Below are positions 30,597 to 39,172 of a stretch of 64,000 nucleotides of DNA, one piece after another (the stretch's first letter is position 1; each line of letters opens with the position of its first letter). This DNA comes from Acinetobacter sp. Marseille-Q1618 (GTDB lineage: Bacteria; Pseudomonadota; Gammaproteobacteria; Pseudomonadales; Moraxellaceae). The position numbers and the translations under genes are program-made. The stretch covers positions 62,001 through 126,000 of the forward strand of contig NZ_CADDWJ010000001.1 in assembly GCF_902809855.1 (NCBI RefSeq), read 5' to 3'. The notes below the pieces were generated by a model, which was given only the letters and a program-made list of their open reading frames with translations, was not told the DNA's origin and did not search any database.

Positions 30597-31118
30597 ATGT
30601 CACCACTCGATCAAATGATCCCTGCAACAGAAGACCAATCTGAATTAACGATGTCCATTTTGATGACGCCTGACATGGCAAACTTTTCAGGTAATGTACA
30701 TGGAGGCACGATTTTAAAGTTGCTCGACCAAGTCGCTTATGCATGTGCAAGTCGTTATTCAGGAAGTTATGTGGTAACTTTATCAGTGGATAAAGTAAAC
30801 TTTAAAGAGCCGATTCATGTTGGTGAATTAGTGACATTTTTAGCCAGTGTCAATCATGTAGGTCGCACATCTATGGAAATTGGTATTCGTGTTGAGGCAC
30901 AGAATATTCAAAAGCGTTCTATTCGCCATACCAATAGTTGTTATTTCACCATGGTTGCGGTAGATGAAAATGGTAAACCAAAACAAATTCCACCATTAAA
31001 TTTAGATAATGATTGGAAACGTTGTCGCTTTGAAGCAGCAGAGCATCGTAAAGTTGCACGTTTACAAGAAAATCATCATCCTTCATGTAGTATTTATAAA
31101 AAAAGCTCACACAGTTAA
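30597..31118 (+). CDS. Acyl-CoA thioesterase (hotdog fold, YciA-like)
   Basis: A 173-residue cytoplasmic enzyme that hydrolyses acyl-CoA to free acid and CoA. The hotdog signature NFSGNVHGGTILKLLDQVAY contains the conserved HGG and the catalytic Asp of the BFIT/YciA type. The next strands, VVTLSVDKVNFKEPIHVGE and VNHVGRTSMEIGIRVEA, are also typical. The basic C-terminal tail is longer than in E. coli YciA. It is a single-gene unit with a strong terminator. The acyl chain preference is unknown. Confidence 0.88.
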   Translation: MSPLDQMIPATEDQSELTMSILMTPDMANFSGNVHGGTILKLLDQVAYACASRYSGSYVVTLSVDKVNFKEPIHVGELVTFLASVNHVGRTSMEIGIRVEAQNIQKRSIRHTNSCYFTMVAVDENGKPKQIPPLNLDNDWKRCRFEAAEHRKVARLQENHHPSCSIYKKSSHS

Positions 31119-31120
31119 TT

Positions 31121-31148
31121 AAAAAAACCTCCATTTGGAGGTTTTTTT
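31121..31148 (+). terminator. Intrinsic terminator after the thioesterase gene
   Basis: A stem AAAAACCTCC/GGAGGTTTTT with loop ATTT and a T run. Confidence 0.95.
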
Positions 31149-31328
31149 TATCGCTTTATTTTGATCCCAATTAAACGAATACAGATCTATATCTAGATAA
31201 ATGCAGTCAGATATTTTATGGATTTTTAGTTAATGAGAATTAAATGAATAGGATTTATTGAGTGTTTTTAAGAATGATGTCAGAGAAAAAAAGTATTTAT
31301 TAAGTTGAAAATGATTTCTTACAATCAG

Positions 31329-31352
31329 ACCAAACGGAGTCTATCGTTTGGT
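31329..31352 (+). promoter_or_regulatory. Hairpin or operator over the MFS ribosome-binding site
   Basis: A perfect 8-bp inverted repeat ACCAAACG/CGTTTGGT encloses GAGTCTAT. The only good Shine-Dalgarno-like bases (GGAG) are at the top of the stem and in the loop, and the MFS ATG is eight bases after the repeat. It could be a transcript hairpin that hides the ribosome site, or a repressor operator. Confidence 0.45.
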
Positions 31353-31359
31353 TGCAGGG

Positions 31360-32559
31360 ATGAATACAATTAATTTAGTTCAGAATGATAAGTTATGGAA
31401 TAGAAACTTTATTTTATGCATATTTAATAATTTATTTTTATTTACTTACTACTTTGCTTTTTTAACGATTTTACCTGTTTATATTTTAAAATCTTTAGGA
31501 GGCTCGGTTCAACAAGCGGGTTTGGCACTGACTCTTTTTTTAGTGTCATCTATTGTGGTACGTCCATTTTCGGGTTTAATCATTGAAAAAATAGGCAAGA
31601 AACTGGCTTTTCGAGGTTCTGAATTGCTGTTTGTTGTCTGTGCTTTTACCTATCTTTTGGCAGATAGTTTATGGATTTTATTGGCAGTGCGTTTTATTCA
31701 TGGGATTTGGTTTAGTATTTTAACCACAGTTGCTGTGCCTATAGCCAACGAGTTTATTCCTGAAGATCGTAAAGGCGAGGGCATGGGTTATTTTGTCATG
31801 TCAACCAATTTGGCTGTGGTATTTGGCCCGTTGATTGCTTTAACTATTTTACAATTTAGTGATTTTATAACTGTTTTTCAGGTATTAACTGCGATTATTT
31901 GTATAGGTTTTTTGTTCTGCCTCGTTATTCCTGTACCTTCTAATTTCACGATAAAACTCAATAACAATGAGACCAATTCTCGTCTGAAACTTACAGATAT
32001 TATTGAAAAACGAGCGATTCCAATTGGTTGTGTGGCGTTGCTGGTTGCTTTTGCTTATTCCAGTGTTATGAGTTTTATTACTGCATATGCCGAAGTACAA
32101 AAATTACTGCACTATGTGAGTTTATTTTTTATTATTTTTGCATTGGCAATGATTGTTGTACGTCCTTGGGTCGGTAAAATTTATGATCGTAAAGGTGCAA
32201 GTGCTGTGATTTATCCATCTTTTGTATCTTTTGCTATTGGATTAGTCATAGTCAGTTTCGCAGACTCGCAATGGGTTTTATGGTTAGCAGCAATATTTAT
32301 CGGTATAGGTTATGGTTCGCTATTTCCATGTTTTCAAACTGTTGCAATACAAGCCGTACCCAAAGAACGAATGGGGCATTCCATTTCAACTTTCTTTACT
32401 CTGTTTGATTTTGGAATGGCTGTAGGCTCTGTGATCATGGGCTTGATTATTGCTTATTTAGGTTATCAATTTACTTATCTTTTTTGCGCAGTGGTGATTA
32501 TGTTGACAATGTTTTTATATAAAATGAGCGTGGCACAAAAATTAACTTTGTTGAAGTAA
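31360..32559 (+). CDS. MFS transporter (drug-exporter-like)
   Basis: About 399 residues and 12 membrane helices. The N-terminal half has the pattern VRPFSGLIIEKIGKK in loop 2-3 (the MFS signature GXXXDRXGRR relaxed) and a matching VRPWVGKIYDRKGAS at the start of the second half. Helix 4 contains VRFIHGIWFSI. This resembles YfkF-like or siderophore/drug exporters, but the substrate is open. The frame is open back to a TTG at 31348 with a GGAG eight bases upstream; the ATG at 31360 has GCAGGG directly against it. Either could be the start. Confidence 0.78.
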   Translation: MNTINLVQNDKLWNRNFILCIFNNLFLFTYYFAFLTILPVYILKSLGGSVQQAGLALTLFLVSSIVVRPFSGLIIEKIGKKLAFRGSELLFVVCAFTYLLADSLWILLAVRFIHGIWFSILTTVAVPIANEFIPEDRKGEGMGYFVMSTNLAVVFGPLIALTILQFSDFITVFQVLTAIICIGFLFCLVIPVPSNFTIKLNNNETNSRLKLTDIIEKRAIPIGCVALLVAFAYSSVMSFITAYAEVQKLLHYVSLFFIIFALAMIVVRPWVGKIYDRKGASAVIYPSFVSFAIGLVIVSFADSQWVLWLAAIFIGIGYGSLFPCFQTVAIQAVPKERMGHSISTFFTLFDFGMAVGSVIMGLIIAYLGYQFTYLFCAVVIMLTMFLYKMSVAQKLTLLK

Positions 32560-32763
32560 GAACTCTACTTATCTCTAGCTGAAAATATCAATTCAATTTA
32601 TAGGTTATAGGCAGAATATTTAGGAATGAAAATCACACTATACTTGCAACACCATGAACGGGTTAGATTAGTATAATTTTTGTTGTTGGCAGCATAATTT
32701 AATATTTTAGAGAGATGTTTTTATTATACTGAGAATACACAATATAAAAATGGATTGAAAATA

Positions 32764-33372
32764 ATGAAACTCTATACAAATGTACAATCTCGCGGAAATA
32801 CCATTTTACCTTTATTGATTGAACTTGGAATTGAGCCTGAAGTTGAATTGGTACAAATTGATTATGCTTATATGCAAGAAGCAGAATATCTTAAAATTAA
32901 TCCTATGGGGAAAGTTCCGTGTTTGATTGATGCTGATTCGGTTATTTCAGAGACACCTGCTATTTTTGCTTATTTGGCGGATAAATATATTGATCGTGGC
33001 TTTGCTCCAGCTTTGGATGATCCTAAACGGGGTGAATACTTGAAATGGTTATTTTTTTGTCATGGTCCATTAACAGAACTGATGGATATTAAAAGTTTAA
33101 ATGTTACATCTGAGCAAATTGAAGCTCGTCGTCGTAGTTTAAGTATGGGAACAGAGCAAGCTGTTTATGATTTTATCAAACAAGGTTTGAGTCAAGCGAA
33201 ACCGTATTTGTTGGGCGATAAAATTTCTGCTGCTGATTTATATTTAGCTTATTGGTTAGTCTTTGCGATTTCTTTTAAAATTATTCCTTATTTAGATGAG
33301 TTTAGACCATTTATTCAGCTAATCCAGCAGCGTGATTCCGTAAAAGATGTACAATGGTTTCAAGCTATATAA
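32764..33372 (+). CDS. Glutathione S-transferase
   Basis: A 202-residue cytosolic GST. The thioredoxin-fold half is MKLYTNVQSRGNTILPLLIE, then PMGKVPCLI with the conserved cis-Pro and ETPAIFAYLADKY (Glu/Ser-rich GSH gamma-glutamyl site). The C-terminal all-alpha half is AKPYLLGDKISAADLYLAYW, with the N-capping Ser/Asp motif. The ATG at 32764 is preferred over a TTG three codons upstream. The substrate is unknown, and it has no clear operon partners. Confidence 0.85.
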   Translation: MKLYTNVQSRGNTILPLLIELGIEPEVELVQIDYAYMQEAEYLKINPMGKVPCLIDADSVISETPAIFAYLADKYIDRGFAPALDDPKRGEYLKWLFFCHGPLTELMDIKSLNVTSEQIEARRRSLSMGTEQAVYDFIKQGLSQAKPYLLGDKISAADLYLAYWLVFAISFKIIPYLDEFRPFIQLIQQRDSVKDVQWFQAI

Positions 33373-33450
33373 TAACATTCTTGGAAAATAACATAATATA
33401 AGTGGTTTGTTTTCGATGGAGTTTTACATCTAAAGTTTGTATTTAGGGAC

Positions 33451-33590
33451 TAGCCACTGCGTCTTGCGCTTCGTCAAAGTATACTTTGACTTGCTCAGAC
33501 TCGACCTACTCTTAAGAAACGATGTTTCTCATTCGGCAAAATGAGCAGTGAAACTGCGCAAGAAAACCACCTTGCGGAGCATTGCTCCTC
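33451..33590. repeat. Cluster of palindromes, possible repeat element
   Basis: Within 140 bp lie an 18-bp perfect palindrome GTCAAAGTATACTTTGAC (33473-33490), AGAAAC/GTTTCT (33515-33529), GCAGT/ACTGC (33545-33557) and GGAGC/GCTCC (33576-33588). A long-range pair CTTGCGC (33463-33469) and GCGCAAG (33556-33562) would enclose most of it. The base composition is less AT-rich than its surroundings. I see no second copy in this window. Confidence 0.5.
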
Positions 33591-33851
33591 ACCACAGAAC
33601 TCGACAAATACCGTAAATTGATTGATGTATTGTAAAAATATGATCAATTATTAGTAGTCCTGTCTCGGACAATTGCGGATGACGTTTTTGCGTCTCAATT
33701 TATGATTGGAAGCAAAAATTCATTTCAAAAATATATTATAAAATTTTTATTGATTGGTATAAGTAGTGAGTAAAATATAGTCATCATTCTTTTGAAACAC
33801 TACCACATCATTTACTAAAAATAGATGGTTATAAATGTTAAGTATGTAAAA

Positions 33852-33888
33852 GAAAAAAGACCAAATCGCAGCATGATTTAGTCTTTTT
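33852..33888 (-). terminator. Intrinsic terminator of the Ala/Gln-rich protein gene
   Basis: A stem GACcAAATC/GATTTaGTC with one mismatch and a 7-nt loop. The T run is on the minus strand (33852-33858). Confidence 0.65.
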
Positions 33889-33942
33889 CCTAAATTAAGT
33901 GAACTTAACTTAAATTGTTATCTTGAGAGAGATAATCAAATC

Positions 33943-34173
33943 TTATTGATTTGCTTGTGGAGCAGCTGGTGCTGAACCTTCAGCAGCACTTTCAGTTGCT
34001 GGTTGTTCAGAAGTTGGTTGAGCAGCAGCAGAAGCATCTTCAGTTGTCGCAGATTCTTGAGTTGAAACAACTACTTTTTCAGCTTCATCAGCCGCTTGTT
34101 CAGTTGCAGCAAAAGAAGCAGTTGCAGCAGTTAGAGCAAAAGTAGTCGCTAAAAGAGTTTTAACTAAATTCAT
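33943..34173 (-). CDS. Small secreted Ala/Gln/Ser/Glu-rich protein
   Basis: A 76-residue protein. A signal peptide (MNLVKTLLATTFALTAATASFA) is followed by a low-complexity, acidic, probably unfolded mature part made almost only of Ala, Glu, Gln, Ser, Thr and Pro. The ATG at 34173 is preferred because AAGG lies nine bases upstream; the frame extends three codons further. Its biased composition makes the complementary strand open too, but that frame has no ribosome site. The function is unknown; such small exported proteins are common in Acinetobacter. Confidence 0.7.
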   Translation of the reverse strand: MNLVKTLLATTFALTAATASFAATEQAADEAEKVVVSTQESATTEDASAAAQPTSEQPATESAAEGSAPAAPQANQ

Positions 34174-34713
34174 GATCGGCATCCTTATTCATTTAAAAAT
34201 AACGCCCAAGATTTTTACATTGTCGAGTTGATTAATTGAGTGACAACAATCATTGGGAACGGAAATAATGCTAAGCGGTGATAAAAAAATAGGCAACCTT
34301 ATGAACAAAGGAAAACAGTTTGAGTTACGCAACAGATATAAAAATCCAACTTTTGTGTGATTATTGTGAAAAAACCTCCATTTTCCCTACTCAAAATGTG
34401 TGAAAATATGAAAAATTGCTCAAAAAATAATCTAAAAATTTACTTAGAATCAACATAAAATAATTAATTGCTGCTATTTTTTAATTTTTATTTAAGAATG
34501 TCTTCAAATTTTTTAGATTGATGTATTTTTAAAAAATCAATAAAAATTAATCGCTTAAATTAATTTCAAGTATCAGTTTGAGATTTTTTATGATAAAAAA
34601 TAATATCTTAGTTATATTTTAAGATTTTATGTGCTTTGTTTATATGATTATCTGCAAAATTAATTCTAAACTAGGCTTTGATCCCTAAGTTTTTCTTCAT
34701 TGAGTGTGTCCCT
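34174..34713. other. Intergenic region between the Ala/Gln-rich gene and CobW
   Basis: A very AT-rich stretch without a convincing gene. A 19-codon frame (MNKGKQFELR...) near 34300 lacks a good ribosome site. I looked for a Zur-like box before the CobW-type gene and saw no convincing one. Confidence 0.5.
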
Positions 34714-35727
34714 GTGAAAATTATTGCGAGTGTAGCAGTTAAAACCCACATCATTTCTGGATTTTTAGGTGCTGGAAAAACCACCTTGTTACAACATGTT
34801 TTGAAACAAAAACCTGAACATGAAACATGGGCGATTTTGATGAATGAGTTTGGGCAAATTGGTATAGATCAACAGTTATTGCCCAGCGATCAAGGTTATG
34901 AAGTTAAAGAGTTGCTCGGTGGTTGCTTATGTTGTGCAAGTCAGTTACCGATGCAAATTGCTTTGTCACGGTTGATTCAAGAAAAAAAACCAGATCGTTT
35001 ATTTATAGAACCCACTGGTTTGGGGCATCCTGCACAGTTACTAGAACAACTGACTGAACCGCATTGGCGATCTCAAGTAGATATGCGGGCTTTGGTTACG
35101 GTGATTGATGGTTCACGTTTGCATGACGTTGAATGGGTTTCACAAGAGTTGTATCAAGATCAAATCAAAGCAGCACAAATTGTGGTGGTTTCACATGTGC
35201 AAAGTATGTCGGAAGTTGATCAACGTGTGTTGAATGATTTAAAAGATGAGCATTTTACCCATATTCAAAACTGGTTAATGGCGGAACAGGGCAATATTCA
35301 ACTTGAACACATTGATGTTGCTCATCAAGGCATGCAACGGAAAATTGTGCCGTTGATTCAGGTGCAAAAGCAATTTTCAGACAATGAGCTTTTGCCTGAA
35401 ATTAAACAATTGCCATATCATTATGTTGAGTCTTCAAATGGTTATACCGTTGCTGGTTGGAAATTTTCTAAACGTTGGCAATTTAACTTCTATGATCTCT
35501 TAGATGTATTATGTGAACAAAAAGATTGGTTAAGAATCAAAGCAATATTGAATACTGATCAAGGTTGGATGACGTTTAATTTTAATCCAGAACAACTTAA
35601 CTATAAATCAGGCACAGAAAATATTGATAATCGAGTTGAAGTAATTACCCAGCAAGATCGGGACTGGGAAAATTTTGAGGCTGCATTATTAAATTGTCGG
35701 ATTGATTCAGTAGAAAAAGCACAGTAA
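34714..35727 (+). CDS. CobW/COG0523-family GTPase (metal-chaperone type)
   Basis: A G3E-class P-loop GTPase of about 337 residues. It has Walker A GFLGAGKTTLL, Walker B region PDRLFIEPTGLGHPAQL and the family metal-binding motif GGCLCC (the CxCC type). The C-terminal CobW domain follows. COG0523 proteins deliver or stow zinc or cobalt; ZigA in A. baumannii is an example, but this may be another paralog. No ATG exists near the N-terminus. A GTG at 34714 is taken; a TTG at 34678 would add 12 residues. The start is uncertain. It is followed by yaeQ, 59 bp after. Confidence 0.82.
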   Translation: MKIIASVAVKTHIISGFLGAGKTTLLQHVLKQKPEHETWAILMNEFGQIGIDQQLLPSDQGYEVKELLGGCLCCASQLPMQIALSRLIQEKKPDRLFIEPTGLGHPAQLLEQLTEPHWRSQVDMRALVTVIDGSRLHDVEWVSQELYQDQIKAAQIVVVSHVQSMSEVDQRVLNDLKDEHFTHIQNWLMAEQGNIQLEHIDVAHQGMQRKIVPLIQVQKQFSDNELLPEIKQLPYHYVESSNGYTVAGWKFSKRWQFNFYDLLDVLCEQKDWLRIKAILNTDQGWMTFNFNPEQLNYKSGTENIDNRVEVITQQDRDWENFEAALLNCRIDSVEKAQ

Positions 35728-35786
35728 TTCTCTGGGAAATCTTATAGACTAGCGCCATATTGACGAACTTGAATTTTGGATTGTTC

Positions 35787-36317
35787 ATGGCGCTAAAAGC
35801 AACGATTTATAAGGCAGATTTAAATATTGCCAATATGGATGTACATCAATATGGTGATTATCAACTCACGATGGCGTTACATCCTTCTGAAACGATCGAG
35901 CGTTTGATGGTACGTGTTTTGGCATTTGCTCGTTTTGCCAGTGAAGACTTGGAGTTTACCAAAGATTTATTTGAAACTGATGAGCCTGCATTGTGGGAAA
36001 AAGATTTAACAGGTCAACTGGTTCAATGGATCGAAGTAGGTCTACCTGATGAAGATAAAGTTAAAAAAGCAGCAGCACGTTGTAAAAATGTCGCAGTGAT
36101 TGCTTATGGTTCTGCGGTTGCAGAATGGTATAAACGCAGTTCAAAGTTAAAAACATTGTCCAATGTGCAAGTTTGGCAATTGTCTGAAGCGACTACTGAA
36201 GCAATTCAACAACTTTGTGAGCGTACGATGCAATTGCAGCTGAATGTGATGGATGGTGAATGGACATTGATTGGTGATCATGCCCAAGCGATGATCGAGT
36301 GGACACAGTTACAGTAA
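35787..36317 (+). CDS. yaeQ: YaeQ family protein
   Basis: A 176-residue protein matching YaeQ in length and in motifs: MALKATIYKADLNIANMD at the start, ERLMVRVLAFARFASEDLEF, and WIEVGLPDEDKVKKAA. The fold resembles a PD-(D/E)XK nuclease. YaeQ was first linked to RfaH-type function and later shown to be a structural relative of nucleases, with unclear activity. The ATG 27 bp into the open frame is chosen because it follows a GGA at seven bases and gives the family N-terminus. The FKBP gene follows 49 bp later. Confidence 0.85.
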   Translation: MALKATIYKADLNIANMDVHQYGDYQLTMALHPSETIERLMVRVLAFARFASEDLEFTKDLFETDEPALWEKDLTGQLVQWIEVGLPDEDKVKKAAARCKNVAVIAYGSAVAEWYKRSSKLKTLSNVQVWQLSEATTEAIQQLCERTMQLQLNVMDGEWTLIGDHAQAMIEWTQLQ

Positions 36318-36366
36318 AATCAATCAAGATTAAGTTAAATAAAACATTTAAACGCGGAGCAAAGTG

Positions 36367-36705
36367 ATGACAGCTGAGTTAAAAATTATCGATTTAGTGG
36401 TGGGTGAAGGGAAAGAAGCCGTTAAAGGTGCTTTAATCACTACACATTACACAGGTTGGTTAGAAGATGGCACTAAGTTCGACTCTTCACTTGATCGTGG
36501 TAACTATTTTGAAACTGTGATCGGTACGGGGCGTGTGATCAAAGGTTGGGATCAGGGAATTATGGGAATGAAAGTGGGCGGTAAGCGTAAACTGATCGTT
36601 CCTGCTCATTTGGCGTATGGTGATCGTAAAATGGGGAATATCATCCCTGCGAACTCAAATTTGATTTTTGAAATTGAATTATATGATGTAAAAACACGTG
36701 ATTAA
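36367..36705 (+). CDS. FKBP-type peptidyl-prolyl isomerase
   Basis: A 112-residue single-domain FKBP that catalyses Xaa-Pro isomerisation. The active-site strands GWLEDGTKFDSSLDRG, VIKGWDQGIMGMKVGGKRKL and VPAHLAYGDRKMG are all present, including the usual Asp, Phe and Trp/Tyr pocket residues. It has no signal peptide, so it is cytoplasmic. A GGAG seven bases before the ATG at 36367 supports this start rather than the GTG just upstream. A terminator follows. Confidence 0.93.
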   Translation: MTAELKIIDLVVGEGKEAVKGALITTHYTGWLEDGTKFDSSLDRGNYFETVIGTGRVIKGWDQGIMGMKVGGKRKLIVPAHLAYGDRKMGNIIPANSNLIFEIELYDVKTRD

Positions 36706-36730
36706 GCATGTGATTTCATTTTGAGATTAT

Positions 36731-36760
36731 AAAAACTCTGAGCATGGCTTGGAGTTTTTT
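36731..36760 (+). terminator. Intrinsic terminator after the FKBP gene
   Basis: ACTCTGAGC/GCTTGGAGT (two G-U pairs) with a 3-nt loop, flanked by A and T runs. Confidence 0.8.
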
Positions 36761-37173
36761 GTTTTGCTAATTTGAAAATTTAAAGAATTTAAAATAAGTA
36801 AGCAAATAATAAAAATAAGGAGTTTTGTTATGCGATGTAATGCTGAGAAAAGCAAAAACAAGTTGTGATTTTTCTAAAAATAAAAAAGAAAACAAATGAT
36901 TAGGTGAAGTTTTTTTCGCCACTTATGATATCGAAGAGCGTGCAATCAACACAAAACTTTAATTTTAATATTCATTTCAGGATTATACCTTATAAAATAC
37001 GTCATTAAGAATGTTTGCCTGATGATTTGAGTTTTTGTTTAATTTACTCCCATTTTATGTTTTAGCACACTGTTAAATGATGAAAGTTAAGATTGCGCTT
37101 AAATATAAACTCAACCAATTGATAATACTCATTAATCAAGAAAACATCCATAAAATCAATGAGCTGAAAATTT
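36761..37173 (+). other. Gap upstream of pgaB where pgaA would be expected
   Basis: There is no gene here. A 12-codon frame at 36830-36868 (MRCNAEKSKNKL) has a perfect AAGGAG seven bases before its ATG and stops abruptly. About 50 bp later, a protein-like run FATYDIEERAINTKL ends at a TAA (36960-36962). Both look like possible ends of a deleted gene. I see no beta-barrel remnant of PgaA. Confidence 0.35.
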
Positions 37174-39162
37174 ATGTTAAATCGTTTTTCTACACCCATC
37201 TTTGCGTGTTTAACTTTATTGGCTACTTCCATGAGTATGATGTCACATGCAGAAACGCTGAAACCCGATAGAAATTTACTCACCATCATTGGTTATCATG
37301 AGATTACGGATCATGAACGAGCATTGATCCCACAATATGCAATTAAATCCAAACAATTTGGACAGCAGATTAAGTCATTAAAAAAAGATGGCTTCAATTT
37401 TATTAGTGTGGATCAATTGATCAAAGCCAATCAAGGCCAATATAAATTACCTAAAAAACCATTATTGTTGACTGTAGATGATGGGTATCAAAGCTTTTAT
37501 AAATATGCTTATCCCATCGTTAAGGAAAAGCGTATTCCTGTAGTGCTGTCTGTGGTCGGTTCATGGATTGAAACACAAGATAAACAGGTGAGTTTCGGTG
37601 ATCAAAAAATTCCACGCAGTGATATTTTGACATGGGCTGAACTTAAAGAAATGCAAGACAGTGGCTATGTCGAGATCGGCAACCACAGTTATGATTTGCA
37701 TCGTGGGATTTTAGGTAATCCGCAAGGCAATTCTGAGCCTGCGGCAACCACACGTTTGTATTCTCCAGAAACAAAAAGTTATGAATCTGATCAAGCGTAT
37801 GCAGGTCGAATTTATCAAGATTTAAAGAAAAATAATGAGTTATTGCAACAACATGGCATCCGTAGTCCACGTGTGATGGTTTGGCCGTATGGGCAATACA
37901 ACATGAAAACAGTGGAAATCGCCAATCAATTAGGCATGCCGATTACCATCACTTTGGATGATGGCAGCAATGATGTAAAACAGTCTTTAAGCCATTTAAA
38001 TCGAATCTTGGTGGAAAGTGATACAACACGAGAAGATTTATTGGCAGACATTCGAACCCGTGAAATGGGTTTAAATGACAATAATCGTCCACAGAAAATC
38101 ATGCATGTCGACCTAGACTATTTATATGATGCTGATCCTGCACAAGAAGAGAAAAATATCGGATTGTTACTGGATCGTATTCAAGCCATGAAAGTCAATA
38201 CGGTTTATTTACAAGCCTTTTCTGATCCTGATGCAGATGGTTCGGCAGATATGGTGTATTTCCCGAATCGTTATTTGCCGATGCGTGCTGACTTGTTCAA
38301 CCGTGTCGCATGGCAAATTCAGTCGCGTACTCAAGTCAATCGCTTGTATGCTTGGATGCCACTTTTGGCATGGCAATTACCTGACAAAAATCCTGTATCC
38401 AAACATTTGGTAGCAACGCAGCAAGCTAAAAAATCTGATCATTTAAATATGGGCTATCATCGTTTGTCGCCATATTCTCCTGAAGCACGTGAAGTGATTC
38501 GTGGGATTTATGAGGATTTAGCCAAGTCTTCAAATTTTAATGGTATTTTATTCCATGATGATACGACTTTATCCGATTATGAAGACACCAGTGACTATGC
38601 ATTGGCTGCCTATAAAGCTGCAGGCATTTCTACTGACTTAGATGCAGTACGTAAAGATGATGAGCAATTGCAAAAGTGGACTGCATTTAAAACCAAAACC
38701 ATTGATGATTTTGCGATGCAAATGGCAGACCAGATTCGCTATTATCATCCATATCTCGTGACCGCTCGTAATATGTATGCACAAGTTGCACTGAATGCAT
38801 ATTCGGAAAATTGGTATGCGCAGTCCTTAGAGCAATCTCTAAATCGTTATGACTTTACTGCGATTATGGCAATGCCATATATGGAGCAAGTGGAAGATAA
38901 AGAAAAGTTTTTTAACGATCTTGTGAAGCGAGTGAAGTCATATCCAAATGGACTAAAGAAAACTGTATTTGAGCTGCAAGCAACCAATTGGAGAAATAAT
39001 CAGGCTGTTCCAACACAAGAGATGGCAGATACGATAAAATCGCTTTATCAGCAGGGGGCAATGCACATTGCCTATTATCCTGATGATCCTTTTAAAAACC
39101 ATCCAGACCCTAAAATGATGCGAGAAGTGTTTGGCTTAAAAACCAACCGTCTGGTTCCATGA
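37174..39162 (+). CDS. pgaB: Poly-N-acetylglucosamine N-deacetylase PgaB
   Basis: This protein partially deacetylates beta-1,6-poly-N-acetylglucosamine during export. It is 662 residues long, close to E. coli PgaB (672). It has an N-terminal signal (residues 1 to about 26; no lipobox as in E. coli), a CE4-type deacetylase domain with catalytic Asp pair D102-D103 (TVDDGYQSF) and metal His171/His176 (NHSYDLH), and a C-terminal glycoside-hydrolase-like domain (from about residue 310, DLDYLYDADPAQEEKNI). pgaC follows 10 bp downstream. Unlike the standard pgaABCD order, pgaA is not upstream. Confidence 0.93.
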   Translation: MLNRFSTPIFACLTLLATSMSMMSHAETLKPDRNLLTIIGYHEITDHERALIPQYAIKSKQFGQQIKSLKKDGFNFISVDQLIKANQGQYKLPKKPLLLTVDDGYQSFYKYAYPIVKEKRIPVVLSVVGSWIETQDKQVSFGDQKIPRSDILTWAELKEMQDSGYVEIGNHSYDLHRGILGNPQGNSEPAATTRLYSPETKSYESDQAYAGRIYQDLKKNNELLQQHGIRSPRVMVWPYGQYNMKTVEIANQLGMPITITLDDGSNDVKQSLSHLNRILVESDTTREDLLADIRTREMGLNDNNRPQKIMHVDLDYLYDADPAQEEKNIGLLLDRIQAMKVNTVYLQAFSDPDADGSADMVYFPNRYLPMRADLFNRVAWQIQSRTQVNRLYAWMPLLAWQLPDKNPVSKHLVATQQAKKSDHLNMGYHRLSPYSPEAREVIRGIYEDLAKSSNFNGILFHDDTTLSDYEDTSDYALAAYKAAGISTDLDAVRKDDEQLQKWTAFKTKTIDDFAMQMADQIRYYHPYLVTARNMYAQVALNAYSENWYAQSLEQSLNRYDFTAIMAMPYMEQVEDKEKFFNDLVKRVKSYPNGLKKTVFELQATNWRNNQAVPTQEMADTIKSLYQQGAMHIAYYPDDPFKNHPDPKMMREVFGLKTNRLVP

Positions 39163-39172
39163 TCGTATTTTT

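Larger units (their letters stand above)
33373..33942. other. Intergenic region holding a palindrome-rich block
   Basis: No gene is visible. It contains the block of hairpins listed separately (33451-33590) and the terminator of the 33943 gene. The remainder is AT-rich. Confidence 0.5.

Noticed and set aside
33951..34145. Plus-strand Leu/Gln-rich frame of 64 codons
   Set aside because: It is the complement of the Ala/Gln-rich secreted protein; biased repeats make both strands open.
34500..34713. Zur box before the CobW-type gene
   Set aside because: I looked for an AT-rich 19-23 bp palindrome of the Zur type and found none that was convincing, so zinc regulation is not claimed.
37077..37271. 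Plus-strand frame of 64 codons across the pgaB start
   Set aside because: It overlaps the signal-peptide part of pgaB in another frame and has no homologous feature.
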